A stretch of 64,000 nt of DNA from Agathobaculum butyriciproducens (GTDB lineage: Bacteria; Bacillota; Clostridia; Oscillospirales; Butyricicoccaceae). Shown here in pieces: positions 40,190 through 48,193 of the stretch; within the stretch, counting starts at the first letter, position 1, and the number at the start of each line of letters is the position of its first letter. Position numbers and translations under genes: made by a program. The DNA lies in the NCBI GenBank assembly GCA_003096535.1, contig QEKJ01000001.1:1-64000 (forward strand), given 5' to 3'. The notes below the pieces were generated by a model that was not told the DNA's origin, searched no databases, and saw nothing but the letters and a program-made list of their open reading frames with translations.

Positions 40190-40715
40190 CGGATTTTCTG
40201 CACCGACCCAACGGGGTGCGCGAACTGCCGCAGGCGTGTTCGCCCTTTCCAGGCGGCTCCTTTTCTGCACCGGAAAGCCGGGGTGCGTGAACTGCCGCAG
40301 GCGGGTTCGCCCTGACGGGGCGGCTCCTTTTCTGCACCGGAAAGCCGGGGTGCGCGAACTGCGTTAGCGTGTTCGCCCTTTCTGGGCGGAGAGTTTTTCG
40401 CTGAACCTCAGCAGGGGGATTCGCCGTCTGCGGACGGCGGGAACGTGCCGCGCCCCGCGGCGGGGACGACGCCGTACCCACGGCGGTGGGCAAAAAGGAA
40501 GGACAACCTGCGGTTTTCCTTCCTCTTTGAACTCCTACCTTTCCCTTGCTTCCTAATCTGGCGCAGATTGCCTATATGTGACCGCTGCGAAAATAGGGAA
40601 CGGCAGTCGGGTTACCGCAGCGTTTGTTTCGCAACATATTCGCAGTTCACAGATAGATTACTGCTACACATACGGGCAACTCTACGCAGGCACGGCATAT
40701 GCGAATACAATCTAT
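40190..40715 (+). repeat. Repeat R2 copy B with a preceding 70-bp tandem repeat
   Basis: About 2.6 tandem units of roughly 70 bp (landmark CTGCACCGGAAAGCCGGGGT, 'GCGAACTGC', 'GTTCGCCCT') lead into the R2 landmarks TTTTTCGCTGA, CGCCGTCTGCGGACGG, AAAAAGGAAGGACAACCTG and CTGGCGCAGATTGCC. The gap 39621-41153 has no gene. Confidence 0.78.
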
Positions 40716-40724
40716 TGCACAATA

Positions 40725-41153
40725 TATCGTGTAGGGTGCGACGACCCCGGCGCACCGTATGTAAATTCATATGCAGACGCATAACCGTAGGGGCGAACAA
40801 TGTTCGCCCACACCACCGGTAAATGGGCGCGTGTGAACGGTTTTGCGTGTGCCGACGGTTTACATGGTATATCCGCAATGGTAACGCCTGTTGCGGGCGA
40901 ACAATGTTCGCCCCTACGGTGTGGTTTGTACCAATCGTTGGAATGTGTTATCCATAACGGTTGCCCATATCATATAACATGGTGGTAATCGTTGGATGCG
41001 GTGCGCCGAGGTCGGCGCACCCTACGGTATATATTGTGCAAATGATGAAACGTATGCCGCACAACCAAAACATCATGATTTGTACCATATAAATGAAAAA
41101 ATGGAGAATGAAACCTCTGCATTCATTCTCCATTATCCATTTTCAATTCTCCA
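40725..41153. repeat. R1 palindromic modules
   Basis: GTAGGGTGCGACGACCCCGG, two copies of GTAGGGGCGAACAATGTTCG (one inverted), GAGGTCGGCGCACCCTACGG, ending with TGGAGAATG and inverted CATTCTCCATTATCCATTTT up to the DUF4317 stop. Confidence 0.72.
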
Positions 41154-42404
41154 TTATTCCACTTCCACGCCGTTGATACGCGCGGATTCATCCCCGGTGA
41201 GCGGAATGACAAGGCACTTCTGCCCTTCCATAACCTCGGTATGGACGTTTGCGGCTCTCTCCTGCGGCATGCGAACGTCGATGACCGTGCCGGTCTCCCA
41301 CGGAACGTCGTCCTCGTCCGCGTCGGCGGCGTTTGCCGCCTGATGCGCCAGCTCCTGCTGCAGCACTGCCACCTTCTGCTCCAGGGCGGCGGTATGCGCC
41401 TTGACCGTGCCCTCCTCGACCAGACGGCTGTCCAGCACGTTATGCGCCTGCGGCGGCTGGTCACCGAACACCTGCTCGTACGACTTCTCGATCTGCGCGC
41501 GCACGCTGTCCGGCACCTCGGCCTCGGTCGCCAGACCGGAGACCGCCTCGGCGGTCAGCTCGACCGGCGGCAGGCTCTCGTCCTCCTCCCGCTCGGCCAC
41601 CATCGCGCTGATGGTCTTCTGCATCTGGAAGAACGCCGCGTCCGCCTGCTCCTCATCCTCACCGAAGGCGTCGTGCACCACGTTCTTGAACGCCAGCTTG
41701 TCCTCGGCAGCCGTGCGCTGCGCGACACAGCCGAGCACGTTCTCGATGAACTCCGGATGAGAGGGACGGCCGGTCTTGACGTAGTACATCACGGCGTTGA
41801 CATCACTGCCGCGGTTTGCAAACGCCGGGTACACAAAGCCGAGGTCGGGCAGACCGACCACCCAGTCGCGCTCCCGCGCACCGATGCGGTTTTCGTCCTC
41901 CCTGTAGCCGAGCGCAGGCTTCGCCAGCTCGACCGGACAGACCGCGCACACGCAGTACGCATACAGCTCGGTGGATTCGTCCTGGTCCTCGCCCGAGGTG
42001 GCCTTGCTCGGCACGTCGTACACGTCGTGGTAAACCACGATCAGGTAGTTGCCCGGGTAGCTGTACTCCTCGATCACCTGCTCGTACAGACGGTCGAGCA
42101 GCTCCTCGTTCGCCAGCTTGCTGTCCTTGAGCGTCAGCAGGTATTTCTGGTGCTCGATGCCGCTGTCGCTGCGGTCAAACTCCAGTTCCAGCAGGTTTGC
42201 GCCGAGCGTGCCGCTGAACGTCTTTTTTGCGATCTCGAGGTACTTGTAGTATTCATCCTCTTCCAGTTCGGAAAACTGCTCAGTGAACTTGGTCACGATC
42301 TGCTTGCCGCTGTTGACGTAGCAGCCGCACAGACGCCCGAACGTGCATTCGGTCTTTTTCAAACGGCGGCGCAGCTCCTGCACATCGCCCTTGGTGATAT
42401 TCAT
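41154..42404 (-). CDS. DUF4317 family protein
   Basis: 416 aa soluble, acidic. It begins MNITKGDVQELRRRLKKTECTF and contains RLCGCYVNSGKQIV, LYAYCVCAVCPVELAKPALGY and DWVVGLPDLGFVYPAFANRGSD, the DUF4317 signature. The C-terminal third is Glu/Ala-rich. ATG follows AAGGAGCGAAACCT. Function unknown; widespread and single-copy in Clostridia. Confidence 0.86.
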   Translation of the reverse strand: MNITKGDVQELRRRLKKTECTFGRLCGCYVNSGKQIVTKFTEQFSELEEDEYYKYLEIAKKTFSGTLGANLLELEFDRSDSGIEHQKYLLTLKDSKLANEELLDRLYEQVIEEYSYPGNYLIVVYHDVYDVPSKATSGEDQDESTELYAYCVCAVCPVELAKPALGYREDENRIGARERDWVVGLPDLGFVYPAFANRGSDVNAVMYYVKTGRPSHPEFIENVLGCVAQRTAAEDKLAFKNVVHDAFGEDEEQADAAFFQMQKTISAMVAEREEDESLPPVELTAEAVSGLATEAEVPDSVRAQIEKSYEQVFGDQPPQAHNVLDSRLVEEGTVKAHTAALEQKVAVLQQELAHQAANAADADEDDVPWETGTVIDVRMPQERAANVHTEVMEGQKCLVIPLTGDESARINGVEVE

Positions 42405-42473
42405 AGGTTTCGCTCCTTAGCGTGTGGATTCGGTATATACAAGTATACGGCATTTTCCATGCAAAAGGCAAGC

Positions 42474-42612
42474 GGTTTCACATAAAAAGCGCGATGACCG
42501 TTCGGCGGCAACCGTACGGTCATCTGTGAAAACTTTTGACTGAACTTGGGAGCTGACCGTCCAGCGGACGGCGTTTCCCTTTAATTACATTAAAACACAC
42601 TTTCAGGCACTG
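42474..42612 (+). pseudogene. Relic of a family B toxin locus
   Basis: AAAAAGCGCGATGACCG preserves the last toxin codons (K-A-R-stop), followed by the ACCGT/ACGGT hairpin, the 3' GCTGACCGTCC element with terminator hairpin, and a degenerate antisense promoter (TTGACA of the minus strand at 42617-42612, no good -10). The 5' half is missing. Confidence 0.6.
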
Positions 42613-42626
42613 TCAACCTGCGGAAA

Positions 42627-42656
42627 TTGACAAATCCCGTACATTCGTGTTATACT
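42627..42656 (+). promoter_or_regulatory. Toxin promoter, locus 4
   Basis: TTGACA and TATACT, 18 bp. Its -35 faces the relic's antisense -35 across 'CCTGCGGAAA', exactly as in the next unit. Confidence 0.78.
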
Positions 42657-42740
42657 TTGACTTGGAAACGCTGTTGCATAGATCAGCGGTCAGCCTCCTC
42701 TTTTCCTCCCTCGGTCCGAGGCGGAAAGGAGGTGTCGTAA

Positions 42741-42815
42741 ATGCGGAAGAAAGCACTTCAGCTTTTGGTATGTGCAGTCATTGTATTGTACATTTTCTCC
42801 GTATATGCGCGATGA
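42741..42815 (+). CDS. Type I toxin-like peptide, family B, 24 aa (locus 4)
   Basis: MRKKALQLLVCAVIVLYIF plus SVYAR. GGAAAGGAGG precedes the ATG and lies in a stem with CCTCTTTTCC. The leader GCGGTCAG (42686-42693) matches CTGACCGC (42870-42877) in the 3' region. Antisense promoter at 42910-42937. Confidence 0.78.
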   Translation: MRKKALQLLVCAVIVLYIFSVYAR

Positions 42816-42937
42816 CCGCTTGGCTGGTACCCAAACGGTCATCTCAATTTTCGTAGATGAATCGGGGGCCTGACCGCTGTGTAAACAGCGTTTCCCTCGT
42901 TGTATCTTTATTATATCACACTTTTACACACTGTCAA
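42804..42937 (-). ncRNA. Antisense RNA with promoter, locus 4
   Basis: Minus-strand TTGACA (42937-42932) and TATAAT (42915-42910), 16 bp; start near 42904. It covers the hairpin GATGACCG/CGGTCATC (42811-42843) but lacks a clear T-run, so its end is uncertain. Confidence 0.6.
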
Positions 42938-42947
42938 CCTGCGGAAA

Positions 42948-42976
42948 TTGACATTTTTCGCACGTCCTGTTATACT
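42948..42976 (+). promoter_or_regulatory. Toxin promoter, locus 5
   Basis: TTGACA and TATACT, 17 bp, back-to-back with the locus 4 antisense -35 box. Confidence 0.82.
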
Positions 42977-43075
42977 TAACTCGTGGAAACGCTGTTGCAC
43001 ACGCAGTGAGCAATCACTGCAGGCGGTCAGACCCTCTTCTTCCCCACGGTCTGTGGGCGGAAGGAGGTGCTGCGC

Positions 43076-43150
43076 ATGAGGAAGAAAGCCTTTGAGCTTT
43101 TTATCTGTGCGGTCATTGTACTGTACATTTTTCTCGTAAAAGCGCATTGA
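43076..43150 (+). CDS. Type I toxin-like peptide, family B, 24 aa (locus 5)
   Basis: MRKKAFELFICAVIVLYIF plus LVKAH. Ribosome site GGAAGGAGG sits in a leader hairpin. GCGGTCAGACCCT (43023-43035) is a perfect 13-bp complement of AGGGTCTGACCGC (43204-43216) near the mRNA 3' end, which is followed by the terminator CGCTGT/ACAGCG and TTTCCCTTTT. Confidence 0.82.
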   Translation: MRKKAFELFICAVIVLYIFLVKAH

Positions 43151-43274
43151 CCGCTTGGCTGGTACCCAAACGGTCAATGACTTAAAAACCATTGATTATT
43201 GAAAGGGTCTGACCGCTGTACAACAGCGTTTCCCTTTTGTATCTTTATTATACCACACTCCCGCGCCAAGTCAA
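43137..43274 (-). ncRNA. Antisense RNA with promoter, locus 5
   Basis: Minus-strand TTGACT (43274-43269) and TATAAT (43252-43247), 16 bp; start near 43240. The hairpin CATTGACCG/CGGTCAATG followed by GCGCTTTTAC ends it over the toxin stop. Confidence 0.7.
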
Positions 43275-43288
43275 GCGCGGGAGCATTT

Positions 43289-43876
43289 TTATGCCTGCTC
43301 TGTGCTCTCACTCGGCCGGCTCTCTTCCGGCGCGTTACCCGTGTCCTGCGGCGGCTGCACCCTCACCTCAGGCGGGTTTCTCTCATCGCCGGACTGCCGA
43401 AACCGATCGTCGATATGCTCGCGGAGCCGTTCGGCGTGGCCGCTGCTGCGCGAGGTCACGGTGATGCTGACGCTCTCGCCTTCCTTCGCTTCCTGCCGGA
43501 CGGTATGCTCCACCGCCTTATCAATGTGTACAAACCGCGGAATTTTGCCGTCCGGCGGCTGCTCCCTGCCGGAAACGCGGGTGCCGAGCACCTGATCGAA
43601 CCGGTTTACCGTATACTCCACGCTGTCCGTGCCGCCCACGATGCTGACGCTGGCATACGGCTCATACGCGGCGTACACGCCGGTGGTCGCCATGCCGCAC
43701 AGGACAGCCACGCACGCCGCCCAGGTCAGCGGCTTTTTCCACCGTCTGCGGCGCTTCGCCGGAATCCGAATCTCCTGTCCGACCGCTCTGTTCTTCGCGT
43801 CTACAAGGTGAACCGTGCCGTCCTCCGCGAGCGCGGCGGCCTTTCCCGCTCGAATATCCGTAATTATCGCACGCAT
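43289..43876 (-). CDS. RsgI-type anti-sigma-I factor
   Basis: 195 aa. RsgI N-terminal domain (MRAIITDIRAGKAAALAEDG, residues 1-20, then VHLVDAKNRAVGQEI), membrane helix (about 56-75) and an extracellular domain with YASVSIVGGTDSVEYTVNRF. A Pro/Glu-rich C-terminus carries no sugar-binding module. ATG 43876 follows GGAGGCAGAACA and overlaps sigI by 13 bp. Expected to hold sigma-I at the membrane. Confidence 0.9.
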   Translation of the reverse strand: MRAIITDIRAGKAAALAEDGTVHLVDAKNRAVGQEIRIPAKRRRRWKKPLTWAACVAVLCGMATTGVYAAYEPYASVSIVGGTDSVEYTVNRFDQVLGTRVSGREQPPDGKIPRFVHIDKAVEHTVRQEAKEGESVSITVTSRSSGHAERLREHIDDRFRQSGDERNPPEVRVQPPQDTGNAPEESRPSESTEQA

Positions 43877-44589
43877 TGTTCTGCCTCCTTGCGCATGGTC
43901 TGCAGATAGGTGCAGAGGATGGGGTAATCGCCGTCGATGAGCAGCGCCGCCGCTACAATGTAATCCCGGTGACGGGTTATCGTCCGCGCGGACACGCCGC
44001 ACTGCTGCGCCAGCGCCTTGATGGGCAGGCTGTGCGCGCTCTGCATGGACGCGAACAGCACCGGCGAATGCAGCAGCGTGCCGACCGCCGCGGCGCAGCT
44101 GCGGCGCGTCTTGTCCGACTTGGGCGAGCTTGCCGCTAAATCATAAAACGCGAACCCATACTTCTCAAACACCGTGTTTGCCGCCTCGATCTCATCCTGT
44201 GCGCTGACCGGTTTGGCTTCGCTCATCTGCTCCGCGACCGCCTGCTGCATGGCGGCGTCCGCGCTCTCGCGGTCCACCGTGCCGTCGAACGTCTGCGGGG
44301 CAAGCGGCGTTTCCGCGTCAAACCGGTGCTGACTGCGGTAATGGTCGGCAAGGCGTCTGCCAATCACAAGCGACGCATACGCGCCGAACGGCCCGCTTGC
44401 CGGGTCGTAGCCCTTGATGGCTTCGTAGAAGGCCAGCAGCGCGACCGAATACTCATCGTCGCTGCGCGTGACCGCAAAGCCTGCGTGCCTGCTCGCGCAC
44501 CGGAGAACAAATGCCTCATGCGCCTCAATGAACCGCTCCAAAAACGGCTCGTCCGTGCGTGCGCGGACTGCCTGTGTGCTCGTCTGCAT
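43864..44589 (-). CDS. sigI: RNA polymerase sigma-I factor
   Basis: 241 aa. Region 2-like SDDEYSVALLAFYEAIKGYDPASGPFGAYASLVIGRRLADHYRS (about 43-86, cut here into the family's usual order) and C-terminal HTH LPIKALAQQCGVSARTITRHRDYI (about 187-210). Sigma-I factors answer heat, envelope stress or polysaccharides through RsgI, which follows. ATG follows GGAAGGGAGGCGGCGGC. Confidence 0.92.
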   Translation of the reverse strand: MQTSTQAVRARTDEPFLERFIEAHEAFVLRCASRHAGFAVTRSDDEYSVALLAFYEAIKGYDPASGPFGAYASLVIGRRLADHYRSQHRFDAETPLAPQTFDGTVDRESADAAMQQAVAEQMSEAKPVSAQDEIEAANTVFEKYGFAFYDLAASSPKSDKTRRSCAAAVGTLLHSPVLFASMQSAHSLPIKALAQQCGVSARTITRHRDYIVAAALLIDGDYPILCTYLQTMRKEAEQCVR

Positions 44590-44694
44590 GCCGCCGCCTC
44601 CCTTCCTTAGATGATACTATCATAATTTTGTTCTGTGTTGAAACGGTGTACCGACTGTTACCGTTCTGCGTAGACTTCCGTATGTTTTGACGTA

Positions 44695-44731
44695 CAAAAA
44701 CGAGCACCGCAGTTTGCATTCTGCGGTGCTC
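44695..44731 (-). terminator. Terminator of the SLH/carbohydrate-binding gene
   Basis: GAGCACCGCAG/CTGCGGTGCTC, 11 bp, followed on the minus strand by GTTTTTG. The stem also has TTTC on the plus side. Bases 44590-44694 hold no gene. Confidence 0.82.
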
Positions 44732-44766
44732 TTTCATTCGTTCAGGCTGTTGCTTTATCGTTCTCT

Positions 44767-44982
44767 TCGCGCGTTAGCGCGCATTCAATAGGATTGCATT
44801 GCAATCCATAAAAACGGGGAGCATGTATCAGCGCAGCGCGGTCAAGAAACCGCGCAAGGATAGCGCAAATTTTTATACTTCTGGAGGGAGAAAGTTTCAA
44901 CCAACGGGCGGAACTTTCGGACGACTTTGGAACGGCCCACGGTCCGTTCCTGCTTGTCGGCGAAACTGTAGTTTCGTGACAG
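44767..44982 (+). repeat. Interspersed repeat R3, copy at 44.8 kb
   Basis: GCGCGTTAGCGCGCATTCAA, GGATTGCATTGCAATCC, GGGGAGCATGTATC, TTCTGGAGGGAGAAAGTTTC, CTTTCGGACGACTTTGGAAC and GGCGAAACTGTAGTTTCG in the same order as the 52.2-kb copy. It abuts the stop of the SLH gene. Confidence 0.82.
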
Positions 44983-47364
44983 TCAGAGTGCAGCGAAACG
45001 CTGCAGCATTGCCGCGCACTCCGCGCGGGTAGCCGTTGCCTTGGGAGCGAGTGTCGAGGACGTTTTACCGGTCAGGATACCGTTCTTGACGCACCACTGC
45101 ACCGCCTTTTCCGCATACGCGGAAACCGAGCCTGCGTCCGTGTAGGCGGACAGGTCTGCCGCGCCGTCCGGCTCACCGGCATAGCGGTACAGCATGGCGG
45201 CAAGCTGCTCACGGGTGATATTCCGGTTCGGGGCAGAGCCATCGGATATGCCCTTGTTCTTCGCCCAGTTCATGCCCTTTTCATACCAAACCGTGCCGCC
45301 CTCTGTCGATTCACCGGCATAACGCGCCAATACGGTCATCAGCATTCCGCGGCTCATGGTCGCGCTCGGTGAAAAGGCGGTCGTGCTCGTGCCGTTCATC
45401 AGGCTGTTGCTCGTGACGTACTGCACCGCACTTGCAAACCAGCTGTTCTGCGGCACGTCCTTGAAGCTGCCGACCGTGGCCTGACTGCCGTTCTGGTTCG
45501 GCTGACCGCCCTGACCCGGCTTAAACGTGCCCATCGAGCTGCTTGAATCAGTGGTACCCAGCTTTGCCTCTGCCGTGCCGACCGAGGTGCCGTCCACCAG
45601 AACCGTGTACGTCTCGCCCTCCTTGATATCCGCCGAGGAGAAGATAACACTGCTCATCGAGCCGAGCGCCGTCGCGGTGTACAGCGTTTTGCCGGAGGAA
45701 TCCTGCACGGTGATAACACTGCCCTCCTTGATGCCGAGGGCGCTCTCGCGGTTCGGCAGATTGCCGGACGGCTTGCCGTCCGCCTTGCCGCCGGAGGGCT
45801 TGGTCGGCGGCGTAAACGTGCCGTCGGTCGAGGTATTGCCGGAGAAATTCGGCGGGGTCGGACGATTGCCGTCGGTCGTGCCGTTTGCGTCACCCGGCGG
45901 GGTCATGCCCTGACCGCCGCCCTGTCCGTTCGGGCCGCCGCCCATGCCGCCGCCGGACGGCGAGGTCTCACCGACTGCGATATACGCCTGCGTGCCGGCT
46001 GTCGGCTCCATGCCCGCGCCGAACAGCGTGCCGCCGGACAGCGTGAACGTGCCGTCATAGTCAATCGCCGCGTCCATCATGGCATCCGCGCCGTAGACCT
46101 CCACCTTGCCGCCGGTCATGCTGATATCGTTGTTGGAGTCCAGACCGTCCGAGCCTGCGTCAATATACAGGTCACCGCCCGCGATGTTGATGGCGTACTT
46201 GTCACTGCGCTCACCGAGCTGGCTGCTGGCGGCATTTACGCCGTCATCCGACGCCGCAACGTCAATATCGCCGCTGTACACGTTCACCGTTGTGCCCTCA
46301 AGGCCCTCATAGCTGGCGGTGATGCTGATTTTCGGCGTGGTGGTCGAGGACGAGCCCTTGGCGCCGATCACGAGGTCGTTGTCCGCGTGAACGCCGTCGT
46401 CACCGGTCGCAAGGGTCAGCGTGCCGCCCGTGATGCTCACATCCGCGTTCGCGTGCAGCGCATCGTCCGCGCTGTCCACGGTCAGCGTGCCGCCAGTGAC
46501 GGTCAGGGTCTTGCCCGCCTTAAAGCCCTTGCAGGAGGCGGAATCGTCCGTGAGCGCGGTCGTGTGGCCGCCGTTCGTCTTGACGTGAAACGTGCCGCCC
46601 GAAATGGTCAAATCGCCGTCCGCCTGAATGCCGTCCTCGGTCGCGTTGAGCGTCAGCGTGCCGCCCGAGATGGTCACATTGCCGAGCGAGGTCGTGTCCG
46701 GGTTCTCGGTGTCGCCTGTGTCCGGAGACGCCTTGACCGCATCGCCGCCCGCGGTGATGCTCAGCGTGCCGCCGGTAATGTTCAGCTCATCGTCGCAGGA
46801 CAGACCGTCGTTCGCGGCGTTGATGTTCAGTTTAACCTCCGCAACCGTAATCACCGCGTCAGCCGCACCCTTGATGCCGTTTTTCGCGTTGCCGTCAACG
46901 GTCAGCGTGCCCGTGCCGCCGATGGACAGGCTCGCGCCGCTCTTGACCTTGACCGCCGCGTTCTCGTCGTTGGAGCCTTCGGTGTCGGCAACCGTGTTGG
47001 TCGTGCCCGCCGCCGCAATCAGGGACGCCTCGGCGGTCTTGTTCAGGGTGATCGCCGCGCTGTCATCATTGGTGAGCGTCAGACCGTTCAGCACAATGGT
47101 AACGCCCGTGACGCCCTTTTTGACCGTGATCGAGCCGTTATCGCAGTCGCCGGAGAACACATAAGTGCCCGCCGCCGTGATGGAAACGTCGGTGCCGTCA
47201 ATCTCATAGCCGGTGTACTTGCCCTTTGCGGTCGCGGACGAGTCGGTTAAGGTGACGAGCGTCGCGTTCGCGGTCGTGTAGTGCGAAGCCGCACACGCCG
47301 ATGTCGGCAGCATGCCCGCCGCAAGTGCGGAGGCCAGCAAAGCGGCGAGAAGTTTCTTTTTCAT
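44983..47364 (-). CDS. Secreted carbohydrate-binding (Cthe_2159-like) protein with SLH domains
   Basis: 793 aa. Signal peptide (1-24, ending SACAAS), then a right-handed beta-helix of repeats such as 'ISGGTLTLNATEDGIQADGDL' blocks (about 60-430), typical of the Cthe_2159/DUF4353 polysaccharide-binding family. A Gly/Pro/Asn-rich linker follows (about 435-530), then a small beta domain, and three S-layer homology repeats (about 605-793: FKDVPQNSWFASAVQYV, WYEKGMNWAKNKGIS, YAEKAVQWCVKNGIL). Anchored to the cell wall. ATG 47364 follows GAAAGGATTGAATATT. Confidence 0.9.
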   Translation of the reverse strand: MKKKLLAALLASALAAGMLPTSACAASHYTTANATLVTLTDSSATAKGKYTGYEIDGTDVSITAAGTYVFSGDCDNGSITVKKGVTGVTIVLNGLTLTNDDSAAITLNKTAEASLIAAAGTTNTVADTEGSNDENAAVKVKSGASLSIGGTGTLTVDGNAKNGIKGAADAVITVAEVKLNINAANDGLSCDDELNITGGTLSITAGGDAVKASPDTGDTENPDTTSLGNVTISGGTLTLNATEDGIQADGDLTISGGTFHVKTNGGHTTALTDDSASCKGFKAGKTLTVTGGTLTVDSADDALHANADVSITGGTLTLATGDDGVHADNDLVIGAKGSSSTTTPKISITASYEGLEGTTVNVYSGDIDVAASDDGVNAASSQLGERSDKYAINIAGGDLYIDAGSDGLDSNNDISMTGGKVEVYGADAMMDAAIDYDGTFTLSGGTLFGAGMEPTAGTQAYIAVGETSPSGGGMGGGPNGQGGGQGMTPPGDANGTTDGNRPTPPNFSGNTSTDGTFTPPTKPSGGKADGKPSGNLPNRESALGIKEGSVITVQDSSGKTLYTATALGSMSSVIFSSADIKEGETYTVLVDGTSVGTAEAKLGTTDSSSSMGTFKPGQGGQPNQNGSQATVGSFKDVPQNSWFASAVQYVTSNSLMNGTSTTAFSPSATMSRGMLMTVLARYAGESTEGGTVWYEKGMNWAKNKGISDGSAPNRNITREQLAAMLYRYAGEPDGAADLSAYTDAGSVSAYAEKAVQWCVKNGILTGKTSSTLAPKATATRAECAAMLQRFAAL

Positions 47365-47419
47365 AATATTCAATCCTTTCAAATTGTCGGATGGTTCAAT
47401 TTCATCACAAATGTATCCC

Positions 47420-47495
47420 GTAGGGTGCGACAAGGTGAATTGCCCGAAGGGCAAGAGAAGGTGCCCTTCGGGCAATTCACCTTGTCGCGCCCTAC
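47420..47495. repeat. Very long hairpin between DUF4956 and the SLH gene
   Basis: Arms of about 34 bp: GTAGGGTGCGACAAGGTGAA then TTGCCCGAAGGGCA, against the near-perfect complement, with a 7-nt loop. It ends in R1-type GTAGGG/CCCTAC. Could block or process the transcript between the two genes. Confidence 0.75.
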
Positions 47496-47515
47496 GGTCA
47501 ACATGGTCATTATCG

Positions 47516-48193
47516 TTACAATGCTTCCTTCACCTGCGGCACCTTGCCGCAAACGATATCGAGGTTGCCGTTCCGGCACCGGATCGCGTCCAAAAACTGC
47601 TTCTCAATCTCGGGAGAAACCAGTCTTACATGATAATGCAGATTATACAGGCTGCCCATGCCGGTGGTACGCACGGAAATCAGCTCTGCCGAGCGGGTAT
47701 ACTCCCCAAACAGATCGTCAAACAGGCCGGTGTAGTCGAGGTTCTCCGGAATGGTGATTTTCAGCTCCTTCTCCTCCTCCGGCTTTCTGCCGAAGGACAG
47801 CGCCGCGTAGGCGGTCAGCAGGATGCACATCACCGCGCCGGTGACAATGGCAATGCCGATATAGCCCATGCCGGTGGCAAGGCCGAGCGTCATCGCGAGG
47901 AAAATGCAGGTAATGTCACGCGCAGAGCCGGCCGCGGAGCGGAATCGCACAAGGCTGAACGCGCCGGAGACAGCCACGCCTGCGCCGAGGTTGCCGTTCA
48001 CGAGCAGAATGATAACCTGCACCATTGCGGGCAGCAGCGCCAGCGTGACCGCCATGGACTGCGTGTAGGTGTTTTTGTACATATAAACGGCGGCAACGAG
48101 TGCGCCGAGCGCAAGCGCCACCAGCAAACAGATAACGAACGCGCTGCCGGTCAGGCCGGCGGTCAGAATCGAACCGAAAATTGTCTCAAGCAC
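47516..48193 (-). CDS. DUF4956 membrane protein
   Basis: 225 aa. Four helices in the first 140 residues, with the family core GNLGAGVAVSGAFSLVRFRS (about 67-86) and GSARDITCIFLAMTLGLA. The soluble C-terminal part includes YTGLFDDLFGEYTRSAEL. DUF4956 genes usually accompany a VTC-type polyphosphate polymerase domain and CotH or carbohydrate-binding proteins, as here. It overlaps the VTC gene by 8 bp. Confidence 0.9.
   Translation of the reverse strand: MLETIFGSILTAGLTGSAFVICLLVALALGALVAAVYMYKNTYTQSMAVTLALLPAMVQVIILLVNGNLGAGVAVSGAFSLVRFRSAAGSARDITCIFLAMTLGLATGMGYIGIAIVTGAVMCILLTAYAALSFGRKPEEEKELKITIPENLDYTGLFDDLFGEYTRSAELISVRTTGMGSLYNLHYHVRLVSPEIEKQFLDAIRCRNGNLDIVCGKVPQVKEAL

Noticed and set aside
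40190-40400. Possible CRISPR array
   Set aside because: The units are adjacent near-identical 70-mers with no unique spacers of constant length, and there are no cas genes.
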